Shown here piece by piece: positions 16,352 through 24,483 of a stretch of DNA of 64,000 bases; positions within the stretch are counted from its first letter, which is position 1, and the number at the start of each line of letters is the position of its first letter. This DNA comes from Lachnospiraceae bacterium. GTDB lineage: Bacteria; Bacillota; Clostridia; Lachnospirales; Lachnospiraceae. The translations under genes were made by a program, and so were the position numbers. Below the pieces are notes generated by a model. It searched no databases. It was not told where the DNA came from and saw nothing but the letters and a program-made list of their open reading frames with translations. The stretch is taken from contig JAEEJA010000019.1 of assembly GCA_016281605.1 (NCBI GenBank), positions 1 to 64,000 of the forward strand, read 5' to 3'.

Positions 16352-18139
16352 TTGAGAGTTATTTTTAAAAGAGTTATTTCTCTGATATTAGTATTATCCC
16401 TTCTTCTATGTAGCGACTCATGTATCAAGGTTTTAAAAGCCCAGACTACAATAGATTCGATAATGGACACTAATGAAGAAACATATGAAGAAGATAAGGT
16501 AGAAAAGTACCATGTTTTTGAAGACGGAACCATGGAATTTCAGTCATCTATGGGACCTTATTACATGATTGACTTCGTAAACGGCGATATAGTTGAGTGT
16601 TCCTGTGGCTCTGCCAAATTAATATCCTGTGAGGTTTCGGAGTCCGGTATCCTTACATTGAAGATTATCAGTTCCCAGATGCCTGTTGAGAAAACATATG
16701 TATTTGATGTTAGTTCTCCGGGAGATAAGTTTACAGAAGATGATGCCATAACAGAGTATACGGTTAGTGATGGTGGAAGAATAATATTTGATTCATTGTA
16801 TGGTCCCTATTATCATATTGATTACATTAATAAGAGTATTATTTCCTGCACTTCAGAAGGTGCTAAAATTATAGATTGTATACTTAGTGAAGATTATAGG
16901 AATCTAAAGCTTACGGTATGGTCCAATGAAAGACCTGTTGAAACAACCTATGAGTTTGACCTGACCCAGATTGAACAAAAGGATAAGATTAGAAATTATA
17001 CAATATATGCAGATGGTGTACTTAAGATAGAATTCACTAAAAGTCCTTATTGCGAGATAGATTATTTGCAAAAAAAGGTACTTGTTTCTTCTTCAGACTA
17101 TTGTGAGCTTAAAAGATGTGAATTAACTGATGAAGGTAAGATACTAGAGCTTACCTTATTTAGCAATCAGGTTCCTATGGACAGAGCCTTTTCAATTGAT
17201 ATGACTAAAAATTGTATCTCAGATTTTTATTATTCCAACAATTCCATTATTACAGAAGCTCCTTACGTGACCGCCTCACCTGTCATAGAGGTTTCACCCG
17301 GTTTGAGTCCATTACCGGATGTAAGCGTAAGTTCTGATGTCAATCCGACTCCATATGTAAGTGTAAGTCCTGACGTCAATCCGACTCCATATGTAAGTGT
17401 AAGTCCTGACGTCAATCCGACTCCGGGTGTAAGCGTAAGTCCTGATTCCGGCGAATCTCCAGGTGTAAGCGTAGGTCTTGATTCCGGTACATCTTCTGAC
17501 ATAACACCAAAGGTAGGAGAACAAATACCTGTTTCAAATTCTGTTTCTATAGGAAGCTATGAGCAAAAAACTGAAACAGAACAGGATGAATCCGATAAGA
17601 TAAGGATTAAGAAGATTAAATGCGATAAAGAAAATGCAATTATAACTTGCACGGGAAAATTACAGGAAAAAAATAAAATATGTATTTATCGTCAGACCAA
17701 GGCTGAAGGAAAGTATAAAAAAATCGCTACCGTAAAGAAATTCAAGTACACAGATCACACAGTTGAGGCCGGCTACACTTATTATTATAAGATAGGCGAA
17801 AAGGGAAGCACAGATTTATCCGATTCTTCTAAGATATATATAGATATGACGGTTCCGGAATTTGAAATTAAAAAGTGTGTAACGGATACAGGTGTTAAAT
17901 ATCTTCAGATTATGGCTAAAAAGTGGAGCGGAGACAGGATAGGAATTGAAGTAAAGGCTGAAGGAACGGATTATAAAAAGGTTCCTTTAAAGGATTCTAA
18001 GCTGTCTTCTAAAAAGAACACCTTCAATCTTTCATATAGCAAGGAAGGGAAAAGCCTTACATTTAAACTGTATACATACAAAAATATTAACGGAAAAGTT
18101 TTAGAGAGCCGTAAAGTATATATGACAGTTAATCTATAA
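16352..18139 (+). CDS. Large secreted protein: three ~80-residue repeats, Pro/Ser linker, Fn3-like end
   Basis: Unknown 595-residue exported protein. The TTG at 16352 is chosen as start because GAGGTGG precedes it, giving a signal peptide (VISLILVLSLLLC). Three tandem repeats at about 53-120, 136-203 and 216-283 share the pattern Y-x-x-x-x-[DG]-G-x-x-x-F-x-S-x-x-x-P-Y-x-x-ID[FY] and end with P-[VM]-[ED]-x-[TA]-[YF]-x-[FI]-D. A repetitive VSVSPDVNPTPY linker (about 320-380) follows, then a lysine-rich C-terminal part that resembles Fn3-like modules (YRQTKAEGKYKKIATV ... YTYYYKIGEKG). It is probably exposed on the cell surface or secreted. Confidence 0.7.
   Translation: MRVIFKRVISLILVLSLLLCSDSCIKVLKAQTTIDSIMDTNEETYEEDKVEKYHVFEDGTMEFQSSMGPYYMIDFVNGDIVECSCGSAKLISCEVSESGILTLKIISSQMPVEKTYVFDVSSPGDKFTEDDAITEYTVSDGGRIIFDSLYGPYYHIDYINKSIISCTSEGAKIIDCILSEDYRNLKLTVWSNERPVETTYEFDLTQIEQKDKIRNYTIYADGVLKIEFTKSPYCEIDYLQKKVLVSSSDYCELKRCELTDEGKILELTLFSNQVPMDRAFSIDMTKNCISDFYYSNNSIITEAPYVTASPVIEVSPGLSPLPDVSVSSDVNPTPYVSVSPDVNPTPYVSVSPDVNPTPGVSVSPDSGESPGVSVGLDSGTSSDITPKVGEQIPVSNSVSIGSYEQKTETEQDESDKIRIKKIKCDKENAIITCTGKLQEKNKICIYRQTKAEGKYKKIATVKKFKYTDHTVEAGYTYYYKIGEKGSTDLSDSSKIYIDMTVPEFEIKKCVTDTGVKYLQIMAKKWSGDRIGIEVKAEGTDYKKVPLKDSKLSSKKNTFNLSYSKEGKSLTFKLYTYKNINGKVLESRKVYMTVNL
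17319..17490 (+). repeat. 36-base in-frame tandem repeat (minisatellite)
   Basis: About four to five copies of a 36-base unit, two of them identical around 17340-17415, encoding a VSVSPDVNPTPY-type linker. The last copies are diverged. In-frame repeats like this change copy number easily and set linker length between the repeat region and the C-terminal domains. Confidence 0.85.
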
Positions 18140-18222
18140 AAAAAACACAAAAAAATCACAATAAGGTAGTATAAAACCATATTAGATTTTATGAATACAA
18201 AAAGCAGATGGAGGTTATAAAA

Positions 18223-19368
18223 ATGGCAAAAATTGATATTATTTCAGGTTTTTTAGGGGCCGGAAAGACAACATTTATTAAGAAACTGGTAGCAGAAAGT
18301 TTTAAGGGCGAGAAGCTTGTAATAATTGAAAACGAATTCGGTGAAATTGGTATTGACGGAGGATTTTTAAAGGAATCCGGAATCCAGATTACTGAGATGA
18401 ATTCAGGATGCATCTGTTGCTCACTTGTAGGAGATTTCGGAAAGGCACTGAGAGATGTTATGGATACATACAGTCCTGACAGAGTTATCATAGAGCCATC
18501 CGGAGTTGGAAAGCTTTCCGATGTTATAAAGGCCGTTAAGGGCATAGGAGATGATGTGGATATTAACAGTACCACAACAATTGTAGATGTTAAGAAGTGC
18601 AAAATGTACATGAAAAACTATGGTGAATTTTACATCAATCAGATTGAGTCTGCCGGAACTGTAGTGCTTAGTCGTACACAGGAGGTTGATGAAGACAAGT
18701 TAAATAAGGTTTTTAGCATGATTCGTGAAAAGAATCCTATTGCTTCCATCATCACCACACCTTGGGACGATATCACAGGTGATGATATGTTAAATGCTAT
18801 GGAAAAAATAAATACTCTTGAGAAGGAACTAATCGAAGCTGCAAACTTTGATTATGAGGCTGATTTAAAGGAAGCTGAGGAACATAAGAAGCTTCATGAG
18901 CATGGACATCATCACGAGCATCACGACCACGATCACCATGACCACGACCATGACCATGATCACCATGACCACGACCATGACCATGATCACCATGACCACG
19001 ACCATGATCATGATCACGACCATGATCACGACCATGACCACGACCATGACCACGACCACGACCATCACCATCATCATGGACATCATCATGCAGATGATGT
19101 ATTTGACAGTGTTGGAATCGAAACTGCTCATAAGTTTAGTAAGGATGAGATTGAAGGTATTCTTTCAAAGCTTGCTGAGGGTGATGATTTTGGTGCAGTA
19201 CTTAGAGCTAAGGGCATCGTTCCTTCAGTTGAGGGAGAGTGGCTTCACTTTGATTTGGTTCCGGGCGAGACTCAGGTTAGAACAGGTGCAGCAGATTATA
19301 CAGGTAGAATTTGCGTAATCGGAAGCAAGATTGATGCTGCTAAGATTAAGGAATTATTCCATTGCTGA
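18223..19368 (+). CDS. CobW/COG0523 metal-chaperone GTPase with long His/Asp tract
   Basis: A 381-residue G3E-family GTPase. The P-loop GFLGAGKTT lies at residues 9-17, the metal-binding CxCC motif is in NSGCICCSL near 66-72, and SRTQ-like G-motif residues follow. COG0523 proteins deliver zinc or other metals to client enzymes. Between the GTPase and the C-terminal CobW domain (about 303-381) is a tract of about 60 residues made almost only of His and Asp, an obvious metal buffer or sensor. ATG 18223 is used because an upstream in-frame ATG at 18208 overlaps the GGAGG site. It is paired with a second CobW-type gene 41 bases downstream. Confidence 0.9.
   Translation: MAKIDIISGFLGAGKTTFIKKLVAESFKGEKLVIIENEFGEIGIDGGFLKESGIQITEMNSGCICCSLVGDFGKALRDVMDTYSPDRVIIEPSGVGKLSDVIKAVKGIGDDVDINSTTTIVDVKKCKMYMKNYGEFYINQIESAGTVVLSRTQEVDEDKLNKVFSMIREKNPIASIITTPWDDITGDDMLNAMEKINTLEKELIEAANFDYEADLKEAEEHKKLHEHGHHHEHHDHDHHDHDHDHDHHDHDHDHDHHDHDHDHDHDHDHDHDHDHDHDHDHHHHHGHHHADDVFDSVGIETAHKFSKDEIEGILSKLAEGDDFGAVLRAKGIVPSVEGEWLHFDLVPGETQVRTGAADYTGRICVIGSKIDAAKIKELFHC
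18897..19090 (+). repeat. CATGAC/CACGAC simple repeat encoding the His/Asp tract
   Basis: Degenerate repeats of CAC/CAT and GAC/GAT codons, with a 27-base larger period (gaccacgaccatgaccat type) visible in the middle. The tract stays in frame and is likely to vary in length between strains. Confidence 0.85.
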
Positions 19369-19409
19369 TTTAGCCTTAACAAATTTATGTAGAAAAGAGC
19401 GATAAATAT

Positions 19410-20384
19410 ATGTTCAACAGACAAAAAAATATGATGATTTATGTCATGCTTGGCTTCTTAGAGTCAGGTAAAACCAGTCTTATAAAGGATTTACTTCAGA
19501 CAGACCTGTATGAAAAGCGCTTAAAGACTCTGATTTTAGCTTGTGAAGAGGGCGAGGAAGAGTACGAACCGGCTTTTTTGGCTAAGATTGGAGCGGTTGT
19601 TGAGTATATCGAGGATGAGGACGATTTTAACGGAGATTATATTTTGCCGTTTTTAAAGAAGTATAAACCTGACAGGATATTTATAGAGTATAACGGTATG
19701 TGGAGAGCTACTAAAATAATTGAAGTATATAAGCAGCTCTGTGATATTCTCTTTGACAGACAGGTCATGATACAAACTATAGATATTATGAATGACGAGA
19801 CATTTAGCATGTATATGAAAAATATGCCGTCTCTTATGACCGAGCACTTTAAGGTGTCTGAAACAATTATAGACAACCGCTGTACAGTAGAGCGTACCAA
19901 TAAAAATGCAGTTCGAGGCAGTATAAAGGCAGTAAATCCGAGAGCTCAGATTGTATTTGAGTCTGAGGATGAAGAGTTCTACAAGATGAAAGAAGTTATG
20001 CCTTTCGATAAGGAGGCTCCTGTTATTGATATCAGCAATGATGACTTTGGATTATGGTATATAGATATGATGGAGAACTTAGATGATTATAAGGGACATA
20101 CCATAAAAATCAGAGGTTTTTGCAATAAACCGGATAGCCTGGAACCGGGATTTGCCGTACTTGGAAGACGTGTGATGACTTGTTGCGCAGACGATATCCA
20201 GTTCATGGGATTTTTGGTTAAGTATGATGACTGGAGTAGCTTTAATAACAAGGATTTCATAGCTATAACAGCTAAGATGGATCATGTATTCAGAAAAGAG
20301 TATGGTGAAGAGGGACCTGTATTTTATGCAGAGAAGGTAGAAAAAGAACAGGCTCCTGCAGATGATATAGTTTATTTTAATTAA
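19410..20384 (+). CDS. CobW-like GTPase fused to a YcgQ/TIGR03943-like C-terminal domain
   Basis: A 324-residue protein with a COG0523-like P-loop GFLESGKTS (15-23) but without the CxCC metal motif; the matching region reads FIEYNGMWR. The last third (about 210-310) does not look like a CobW C-terminal domain. Instead, YKGHTIKIRGF and then LGRRVMTCCADDIQFMGFLV match the pattern of the TIGR03943/YcgQ family, which is normally a separate protein beside a permease and a CobW protein in zinc-controlled loci. Two adjacent cysteines (CC) are kept. It sits right after the His-rich CobW gene, so both likely act in metal (zinc) homeostasis. The domain assignment is from pattern memory. Confidence 0.75.
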   Translation: MFNRQKNMMIYVMLGFLESGKTSLIKDLLQTDLYEKRLKTLILACEEGEEEYEPAFLAKIGAVVEYIEDEDDFNGDYILPFLKKYKPDRIFIEYNGMWRATKIIEVYKQLCDILFDRQVMIQTIDIMNDETFSMYMKNMPSLMTEHFKVSETIIDNRCTVERTNKNAVRGSIKAVNPRAQIVFESEDEEFYKMKEVMPFDKEAPVIDISNDDFGLWYIDMMENLDDYKGHTIKIRGFCNKPDSLEPGFAVLGRRVMTCCADDIQFMGFLVKYDDWSSFNNKDFIAITAKMDHVFRKEYGEEGPVFYAEKVEKEQAPADDIVYFN

Positions 20385-20404
20385 TTTAGAAAGATAAACC
20401 TAAA

Positions 20405-21196
20405 ATGGAATTATTTGATACGCATGCGCACTACGATGATGACTGGTTTTCAGAAGATAGGGAAGATATTTTGAAAAAAATCGCTGAATCAGAGGTTACA
20501 AAGCTTGTAAATATCGGAACCAATGTAGCTTTAAGTAAAACCAGTATAGAACTTGCACGAAGGTATGGTTTTATATATGCTGCCGTGGGCATACACCCTG
20601 AGTTTATGGAGGAGGGTGCTTCAAAGGTAAATATAGAAGCTATAAGAAATCTTAGTTTTTCGGATAAGGTTGTAGCTATAGGTGAGATTGGGCTTGATTA
20701 TCATTATGATGATTCTGATTATGCAAAGAAGCTTCAGTTGGAGACTTTTAAAGCACAGATAGAGCTTGCTTTAGAGAGGAATCTTCCTGTAGTTATTCAT
20801 TCAAGGGATGCTGTGGCAGATACCCTTGAAACCATCAAGGAGTATTATAAGAGTAAGCCACTTCCCTTATGTCCGGGAGTTATACACTGTTTTTCGGCAT
20901 CGGCAGAAATTGCCCAAGAGTATGTAAAGATGGGATTTATGATAGGTATTGGAGGAGCTGTTACATGGAAAAAGGCAAACAGGTTAAAGAAAGTGGTTGA
21001 GGCAACTCCGATGGAGTATATTGTCCTTGAAACCGATGCGCCTTACCAGACACCGGCCCCGCACAGAGGAGAGAGGAATTCTTCACTTTTCATACGTCAT
21101 GTGGCTGAGAAAATTGCAGAGTATAAAGAAATAGGTGCTGAAGATGTTGCAAAAATAACTTACGAAAATGCATGTAGGTTATATGGAATATCGTAA
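20405..21196 (+). CDS. TatD family metal-dependent hydrolase
   Basis: A 263-residue TIM-barrel hydrolase of the TatD/YabD family, 3'-5' exonucleases of the amidohydrolase superfamily. Metal-binding FDTHAHYDD is at residues 3-11; other family blocks are AAVGIHPEF, VAIGEIGLDYH, VIHSRDA, VIHCFSAS and ETDAPYQTP near the end. It follows the CobW-like gene by 20 bases and may share its transcript. Confidence 0.94.
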   Translation: MELFDTHAHYDDDWFSEDREDILKKIAESEVTKLVNIGTNVALSKTSIELARRYGFIYAAVGIHPEFMEEGASKVNIEAIRNLSFSDKVVAIGEIGLDYHYDDSDYAKKLQLETFKAQIELALERNLPVVIHSRDAVADTLETIKEYYKSKPLPLCPGVIHCFSASAEIAQEYVKMGFMIGIGGAVTWKKANRLKKVVEATPMEYIVLETDAPYQTPAPHRGERNSSLFIRHVAEKIAEYKEIGAEDVAKITYENACRLYGIS

Positions 21197-21219
21197 ACCT
21201 TTGCGCTTCATCAATCATC

Positions 21220-21249
21220 TTGACAATAATAACAGATATAAGTTAAAAT
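21220..21249 (+). promoter_or_regulatory. Promoter for rubredoxin-metF
   Basis: TTGACA (21220-21225) and TAAAAT (21244-21249) with an 18-base spacer, 49 bases before the rubredoxin ATG. Confidence 0.65.
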
Positions 21250-21297
21250 AAGTCAAGATTATATCGATTAATCAAATAAAAAACGGAGGTAAAAACT

Positions 21298-21456
21298 ATG
21301 GATAAATATGTATGTGGACCATGTGGTTATGAGTATGATCCGGAGGTGGGCGACCCGGATGGTGGAATCGCTCCGGGAACAGCATTTGAGGATATTCCTG
21401 ATGATTGGGTTTGTCCTGTATGCGGGGTTGGAAAGGACATGTTTGAGAAAGCATAA
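21298..21456 (+). CDS. Rubredoxin
   Basis: A 52-residue iron protein that carries single electrons in anaerobes, often to peroxide- and superoxide-detoxifying enzymes. The four iron ligands are in [18 protein letters not shown] (near residues 6-9) and CPVCGVGKD (near 39-42), and the [15 protein letters not shown] segment is diagnostic. GGAGG lies 8 bases before the ATG. Its stop shares one base with the metF start, so electron carrier and reductase are coupled. Confidence 0.96.
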   Translation: MDKYVCGPCGYEYDPEVGDPDGGIAPGTAFEDIPDDWVCPVCGVGKDMFEKA

Positions 21457-22319
21457 TGAAAATATCAGAGATTTTAAGTAAGAACGAAGTAACTCTGTCC
21501 ATGGAGGTTTTTCCGCCTAAGACAGAGGTTAATTTTGAAAATGTAAATAATGCGGTTGGTGAAATTGCAGATTTAAAGCCGGCCTTCGTAAGTTGTACCT
21601 ACGGAGCAGGTGGAGGAACAAGTAAGTACACAGTTGAGATATCAAAAAATATCAAATCCCACGGAGTTGAAGCTCTTTCTCATCTAACATGTGTTTCTTC
21701 AAGCAAGAAAACCGTTATTGAGCAGATTGAGAGCATAAAGGAAGCGGGTATAGATAATATCCTGGCTCTTAGAGGTGATATACCTGATGGCTTAGAGTTT
21801 CCGGGGGAGAATCAATTTGAGCATGCCATAGACCTGGTAAATGTAATAAAAGAGACTTACCCGGAGGCATGTATCGGAGGCGCCTGCTATCCTGAAAAGC
21901 ATCCGGATGCCCTTGATAAGGATGAGGATATAATTCATATCAGGGAAAAGGTTATGGCCGGATGTGAATTCCTGACAACACAGATGTTTTTTGATAATTC
22001 AATCTATTATAATTACCTTTACCGCTTAAGAGAAGCCGGAGTAGGAGTTCCGATACTTGCGGGCATCATGCCGGTAACCACCAGAAGACAGATGGAGAGA
22101 AGCATACAGCTTTCAGGTTGTATTATTCCGGCAAGATTTAAAGCAATAGTAGATGCATTTGGTGATAGTCCTGACAAGATGAAGCAGGCAGGAATCATAT
22201 ATGCTACGGATCAGATTATAGATCTGATAGCAAACGGTTGTAAGCATATTCATGTTTATACCATGAATAAGCCAGACATTGCAGCCGGTATACTAAAAAG
22301 TTTATCAAGTATTATCTGA
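21456..22319 (+). CDS. metF: 5,10-methylenetetrahydrofolate reductase
   Basis: Reduces methylene-THF to methyl-THF for methionine synthesis or, in acetogens, the methyl branch. The 287-residue flavoprotein has the N-terminal VTLSMEVFPPKTE catalytic glutamate region, ALRGDIP, a GGACYPEKHP block and TTQMFFDNSIY. The start ATG overlaps the rubredoxin stop by one base. That arrangement raises the possibility, not proven, that rubredoxin or a flavin partner feeds electrons to it, since anaerobic MetF electron donors vary. Confidence 0.95.
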   Translation: MKISEILSKNEVTLSMEVFPPKTEVNFENVNNAVGEIADLKPAFVSCTYGAGGGTSKYTVEISKNIKSHGVEALSHLTCVSSSKKTVIEQIESIKEAGIDNILALRGDIPDGLEFPGENQFEHAIDLVNVIKETYPEACIGGACYPEKHPDALDKDEDIIHIREKVMAGCEFLTTQMFFDNSIYYNYLYRLREAGVGVPILAGIMPVTTRRQMERSIQLSGCIIPARFKAIVDAFGDSPDKMKQAGIIYATDQIIDLIANGCKHIHVYTMNKPDIAAGILKSLSSII

Positions 22320-22334
22320 AAAGGAGAAAAAACA

Positions 22335-24065
22335 TTGGATTATAAGGAAATTTATAATGAGTGGCTTGAGAATCCTTATTTTGACGAGGATACAAAGGCA
22401 GAGTTAAAGGCTATTACTGATGATAATGAAATCAAAGAAAGATTCTATAAGTATCTTGAGTTTGGTACTGCAGGTCTTAGAGGTATAATCGGTGCAGGAA
22501 CAAACAGAATGAATGTTTATACTGTACGTAAAGCTACACAGGGCCTTGCTAATTACATTTTACAGACAGGAAAGGATAATAAACGTGTTGCAATCGCTTA
22601 TGATTCAAGACATATGTCTCCTGAATTCGCAGATGAAGCAGCGCTTTGTCTTGCTGCAAACGGTATAAAAGCATATGTGTTTGAGTCTTTAAGACCAACA
22701 CCTGAGCTTTCATTTGCTGTAAGAGAGCTTGATTGTATAGCAGGTATCAATGTAACTGCAAGTCACAATCCGCCAAAGTACAATGGCTATAAGGTTTACT
22801 GGGAGGACGGAGCTCAAATTACTCCGCCTCATGATAAGGGAATTATGGCATGTGTAGAAGCTGTCAGTGATTGGAATACAGTAAAGACCATGTCTAAGGA
22901 TGAGGCTGTTAATGCGGGTCTTTATGAGCAGATTGGCGCTTCAATCGATGACAGATATATAGAAGAGTTAAAGAAGCAGGTTATACATTGGGATAGTATA
23001 AAGGAAGTGGGAGATCAGATAACAGTTGTTTATACACCGCTTCATGGTACCGGAAATATACCTGCCAGACGTATACTAAAGGAAATCGGCTTTAATAATG
23101 TCTATGTTGTTCCCGAGCAGGAATTACCGGATGGTGATTTTCCAACTGTTAGTTATCCGAATCCTGAGGCTGAGGAAGCATTTGAACTTGCTCTTAAGCT
23201 TGCAAAGGAGAAGGATGCAGATCTTGTACTTGCTACAGACCCTGATGCTGACAGACTTGGAGTTTATGTAAAGGATACAAAGTCAGGAGAGTATATCACT
23301 CTTACAGGTAACATGTCAGGAAGTCTCTTGGCTGAGTATGAAATATCTCAGATGAAGGAGAGAGACGGAGTTCTTCCGGAGGATGGAAAGCTTATAAAGA
23401 CTATAGTTACATCAAATCTTGCAGATGCAGTAGCAAAGAACTATAATATCGATGTTATTGAGTGTCTAACAGGATTTAAATATATAGGTCAGCAGATACT
23501 TGGCTTTGAGCAGACCGGAAAGGGTAAATATCTTTTCGGATTTGAAGAAAGCTACGGATGCCTTATCGGAACCCACGCAAGAGATAAGGATGCTATCGTT
23601 GCTACCATGGCTCTTTGTGAGGCTGCTGCTTACTATAAGACTAAGGGTAAGACTCTTTGGGATGTTATGGTTGATATGTATGAGCGCTACGGATTCTATA
23701 AGGATGGTGTTCTTGCAGTTACCATGGAGGGTATCGAAGGGCTTGAGAAAATTAAGAACATAATGGAGAAGCTTAGAAATGAGCCTCCAAAGACCTTCTG
23801 CGGTTATGATGTTCTTTCATTCCGTGATTATATGAAGGATACTGTTACAGATCTTGCTACCGGAGAAGTTAAGCCTACAGGTCTTCCTGAGTCAAATGTT
23901 CTTTACTTCGATATGAGTGACAATGTATGGATGTGTATACGTCCATCAGGAACTGAGCCAAAGATTAAGTTCTATTATGGAGTTGTAGGTGATTCCATGG
24001 AGGATGCAGAGGCCAAGTCAGAGGCTATGTCAAAGGCAGTAAATGAGATGCTCGCAACATTTTAA
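22335..24065 (+). CDS. Alpha-phosphohexomutase (phosphoglucomutase/phosphomannomutase)
   Basis: Interconverts glucose 1-phosphate and glucose 6-phosphate (or the mannose equivalents), linking sugar catabolism to cell-wall and storage polysaccharide precursors. The 576 residues show all family sites: catalytic phosphoserine TASHNPPKYNGYK, metal loop DPDADRLG, sugar loop GFEESYG, and phosphate loop RPSGTEPKIK. PgcA-type length. Starts with TTG at 22335 behind AAAAGGAG, 15 bases after metF. The preferred sugar cannot be read from sequence. Confidence 0.95.
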   Translation: MDYKEIYNEWLENPYFDEDTKAELKAITDDNEIKERFYKYLEFGTAGLRGIIGAGTNRMNVYTVRKATQGLANYILQTGKDNKRVAIAYDSRHMSPEFADEAALCLAANGIKAYVFESLRPTPELSFAVRELDCIAGINVTASHNPPKYNGYKVYWEDGAQITPPHDKGIMACVEAVSDWNTVKTMSKDEAVNAGLYEQIGASIDDRYIEELKKQVIHWDSIKEVGDQITVVYTPLHGTGNIPARRILKEIGFNNVYVVPEQELPDGDFPTVSYPNPEAEEAFELALKLAKEKDADLVLATDPDADRLGVYVKDTKSGEYITLTGNMSGSLLAEYEISQMKERDGVLPEDGKLIKTIVTSNLADAVAKNYNIDVIECLTGFKYIGQQILGFEQTGKGKYLFGFEESYGCLIGTHARDKDAIVATMALCEAAAYYKTKGKTLWDVMVDMYERYGFYKDGVLAVTMEGIEGLEKIKNIMEKLRNEPPKTFCGYDVLSFRDYMKDTVTDLATGEVKPTGLPESNVLYFDMSDNVWMCIRPSGTEPKIKFYYGVVGDSMEDAEAKSEAMSKAVNEMLATF

Positions 24066-24071
24066 GTATTA

Positions 24072-24118
24072 ATTCAGTCGGAGAAATCCCCCACCTCTAA
24101 GCAAAAGCGCAGGTGTGG
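24072..24118 (+). repeat. Structured repeat element, copy 1
   Basis: Starting a few bases after the phosphohexomutase stop: TCGGAG, then CCCCCACCTCTAAG, a short loop, and AGGTGTGG, which pairs with CCACCT. A second copy with the same order of blocks lies at 42325-42369, again directly after a stop codon. It has no T-run and is followed by a separate terminator at 24149. Function unknown. Confidence 0.55.
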
Positions 24119-24148
24119 ATATTGACAATAGAAATTAACGGATATAAG

Positions 24149-24193
24149 ATGCGGGAATGGATGATATGAATCTATCTTCCCGCATTTTCTTTT
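24149..24193 (+). terminator. Rho-independent terminator after phosphohexomutase
   Basis: Perfect 9-base arms ATGCGGGAA (24149-24157) and TTCCCGCAT (24177-24185), followed by TTTCTTTTA. Confidence 0.75.
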
Positions 24194-24249
24194 ATATCGC
24201 AGAGTTCTCATGGGGAAGATGTCAGCAGAGCTGATCGACGACTAGCGAG

Positions 24250-24281
24250 CGAGTAGGGTGCGATTTTATCTTCCCTACTCG
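24250..24281. repeat. Inverted repeat CGAGTAGGG / CCCTACTCG
   Basis: Perfect 9-base arms (24250-24258 and 24273-24281) around a 14-base loop, in the 400-base gap between the phosphohexomutase and degV. It is preceded by GC-richer sequence with TAGCGAGCGAG that stands out from its AT-rich surroundings. The rest of the gap (24282-24470) shows nothing I can support. Confidence 0.5.
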
Positions 24282-24483
24282 ATTGATTTATGTAGTTTTT
24301 AAAACTATGTTTAGTAGTAATAAAACACGTGGTACATGGAAAAGAAACCTTGTGTATGTGGGTTTGACAGACTATTTTAACCTCTATATAATTAGGCATG
24401 AATAAGACTGATATTTGAACGTATTTTACAACATATAATATCAGTAAACAAAACCAACACCTAATTATGAAATGAGGATACTT

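Noticed and set aside
17319..17490. Regular direct repeats resembling a CRISPR array
   Set aside because: The 36-base units are contiguous, without spacers, in frame, and encode a Pro/Ser linker in a secreted protein.
18865..19318. Frames on both strands across the His/Asp tract (Met/Val-rich and Met/Thr-rich peptides)
   Set aside because: They are by-products of the CAT/GAC repeat read in other frames; the CobW frame explains the region.
24208..24399. 63-codon minus-strand frame in the phosphohexomutase-degV gap
   Set aside because: It covers the inverted repeat, has no ribosome site and no recognisable protein pattern.
24066..24470. Possible c-di-GMP riboswitch ahead of the degV-EAL genes
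   Set aside because: I could not find the conserved GEMM core; only a terminator and simple inverted repeats are present.
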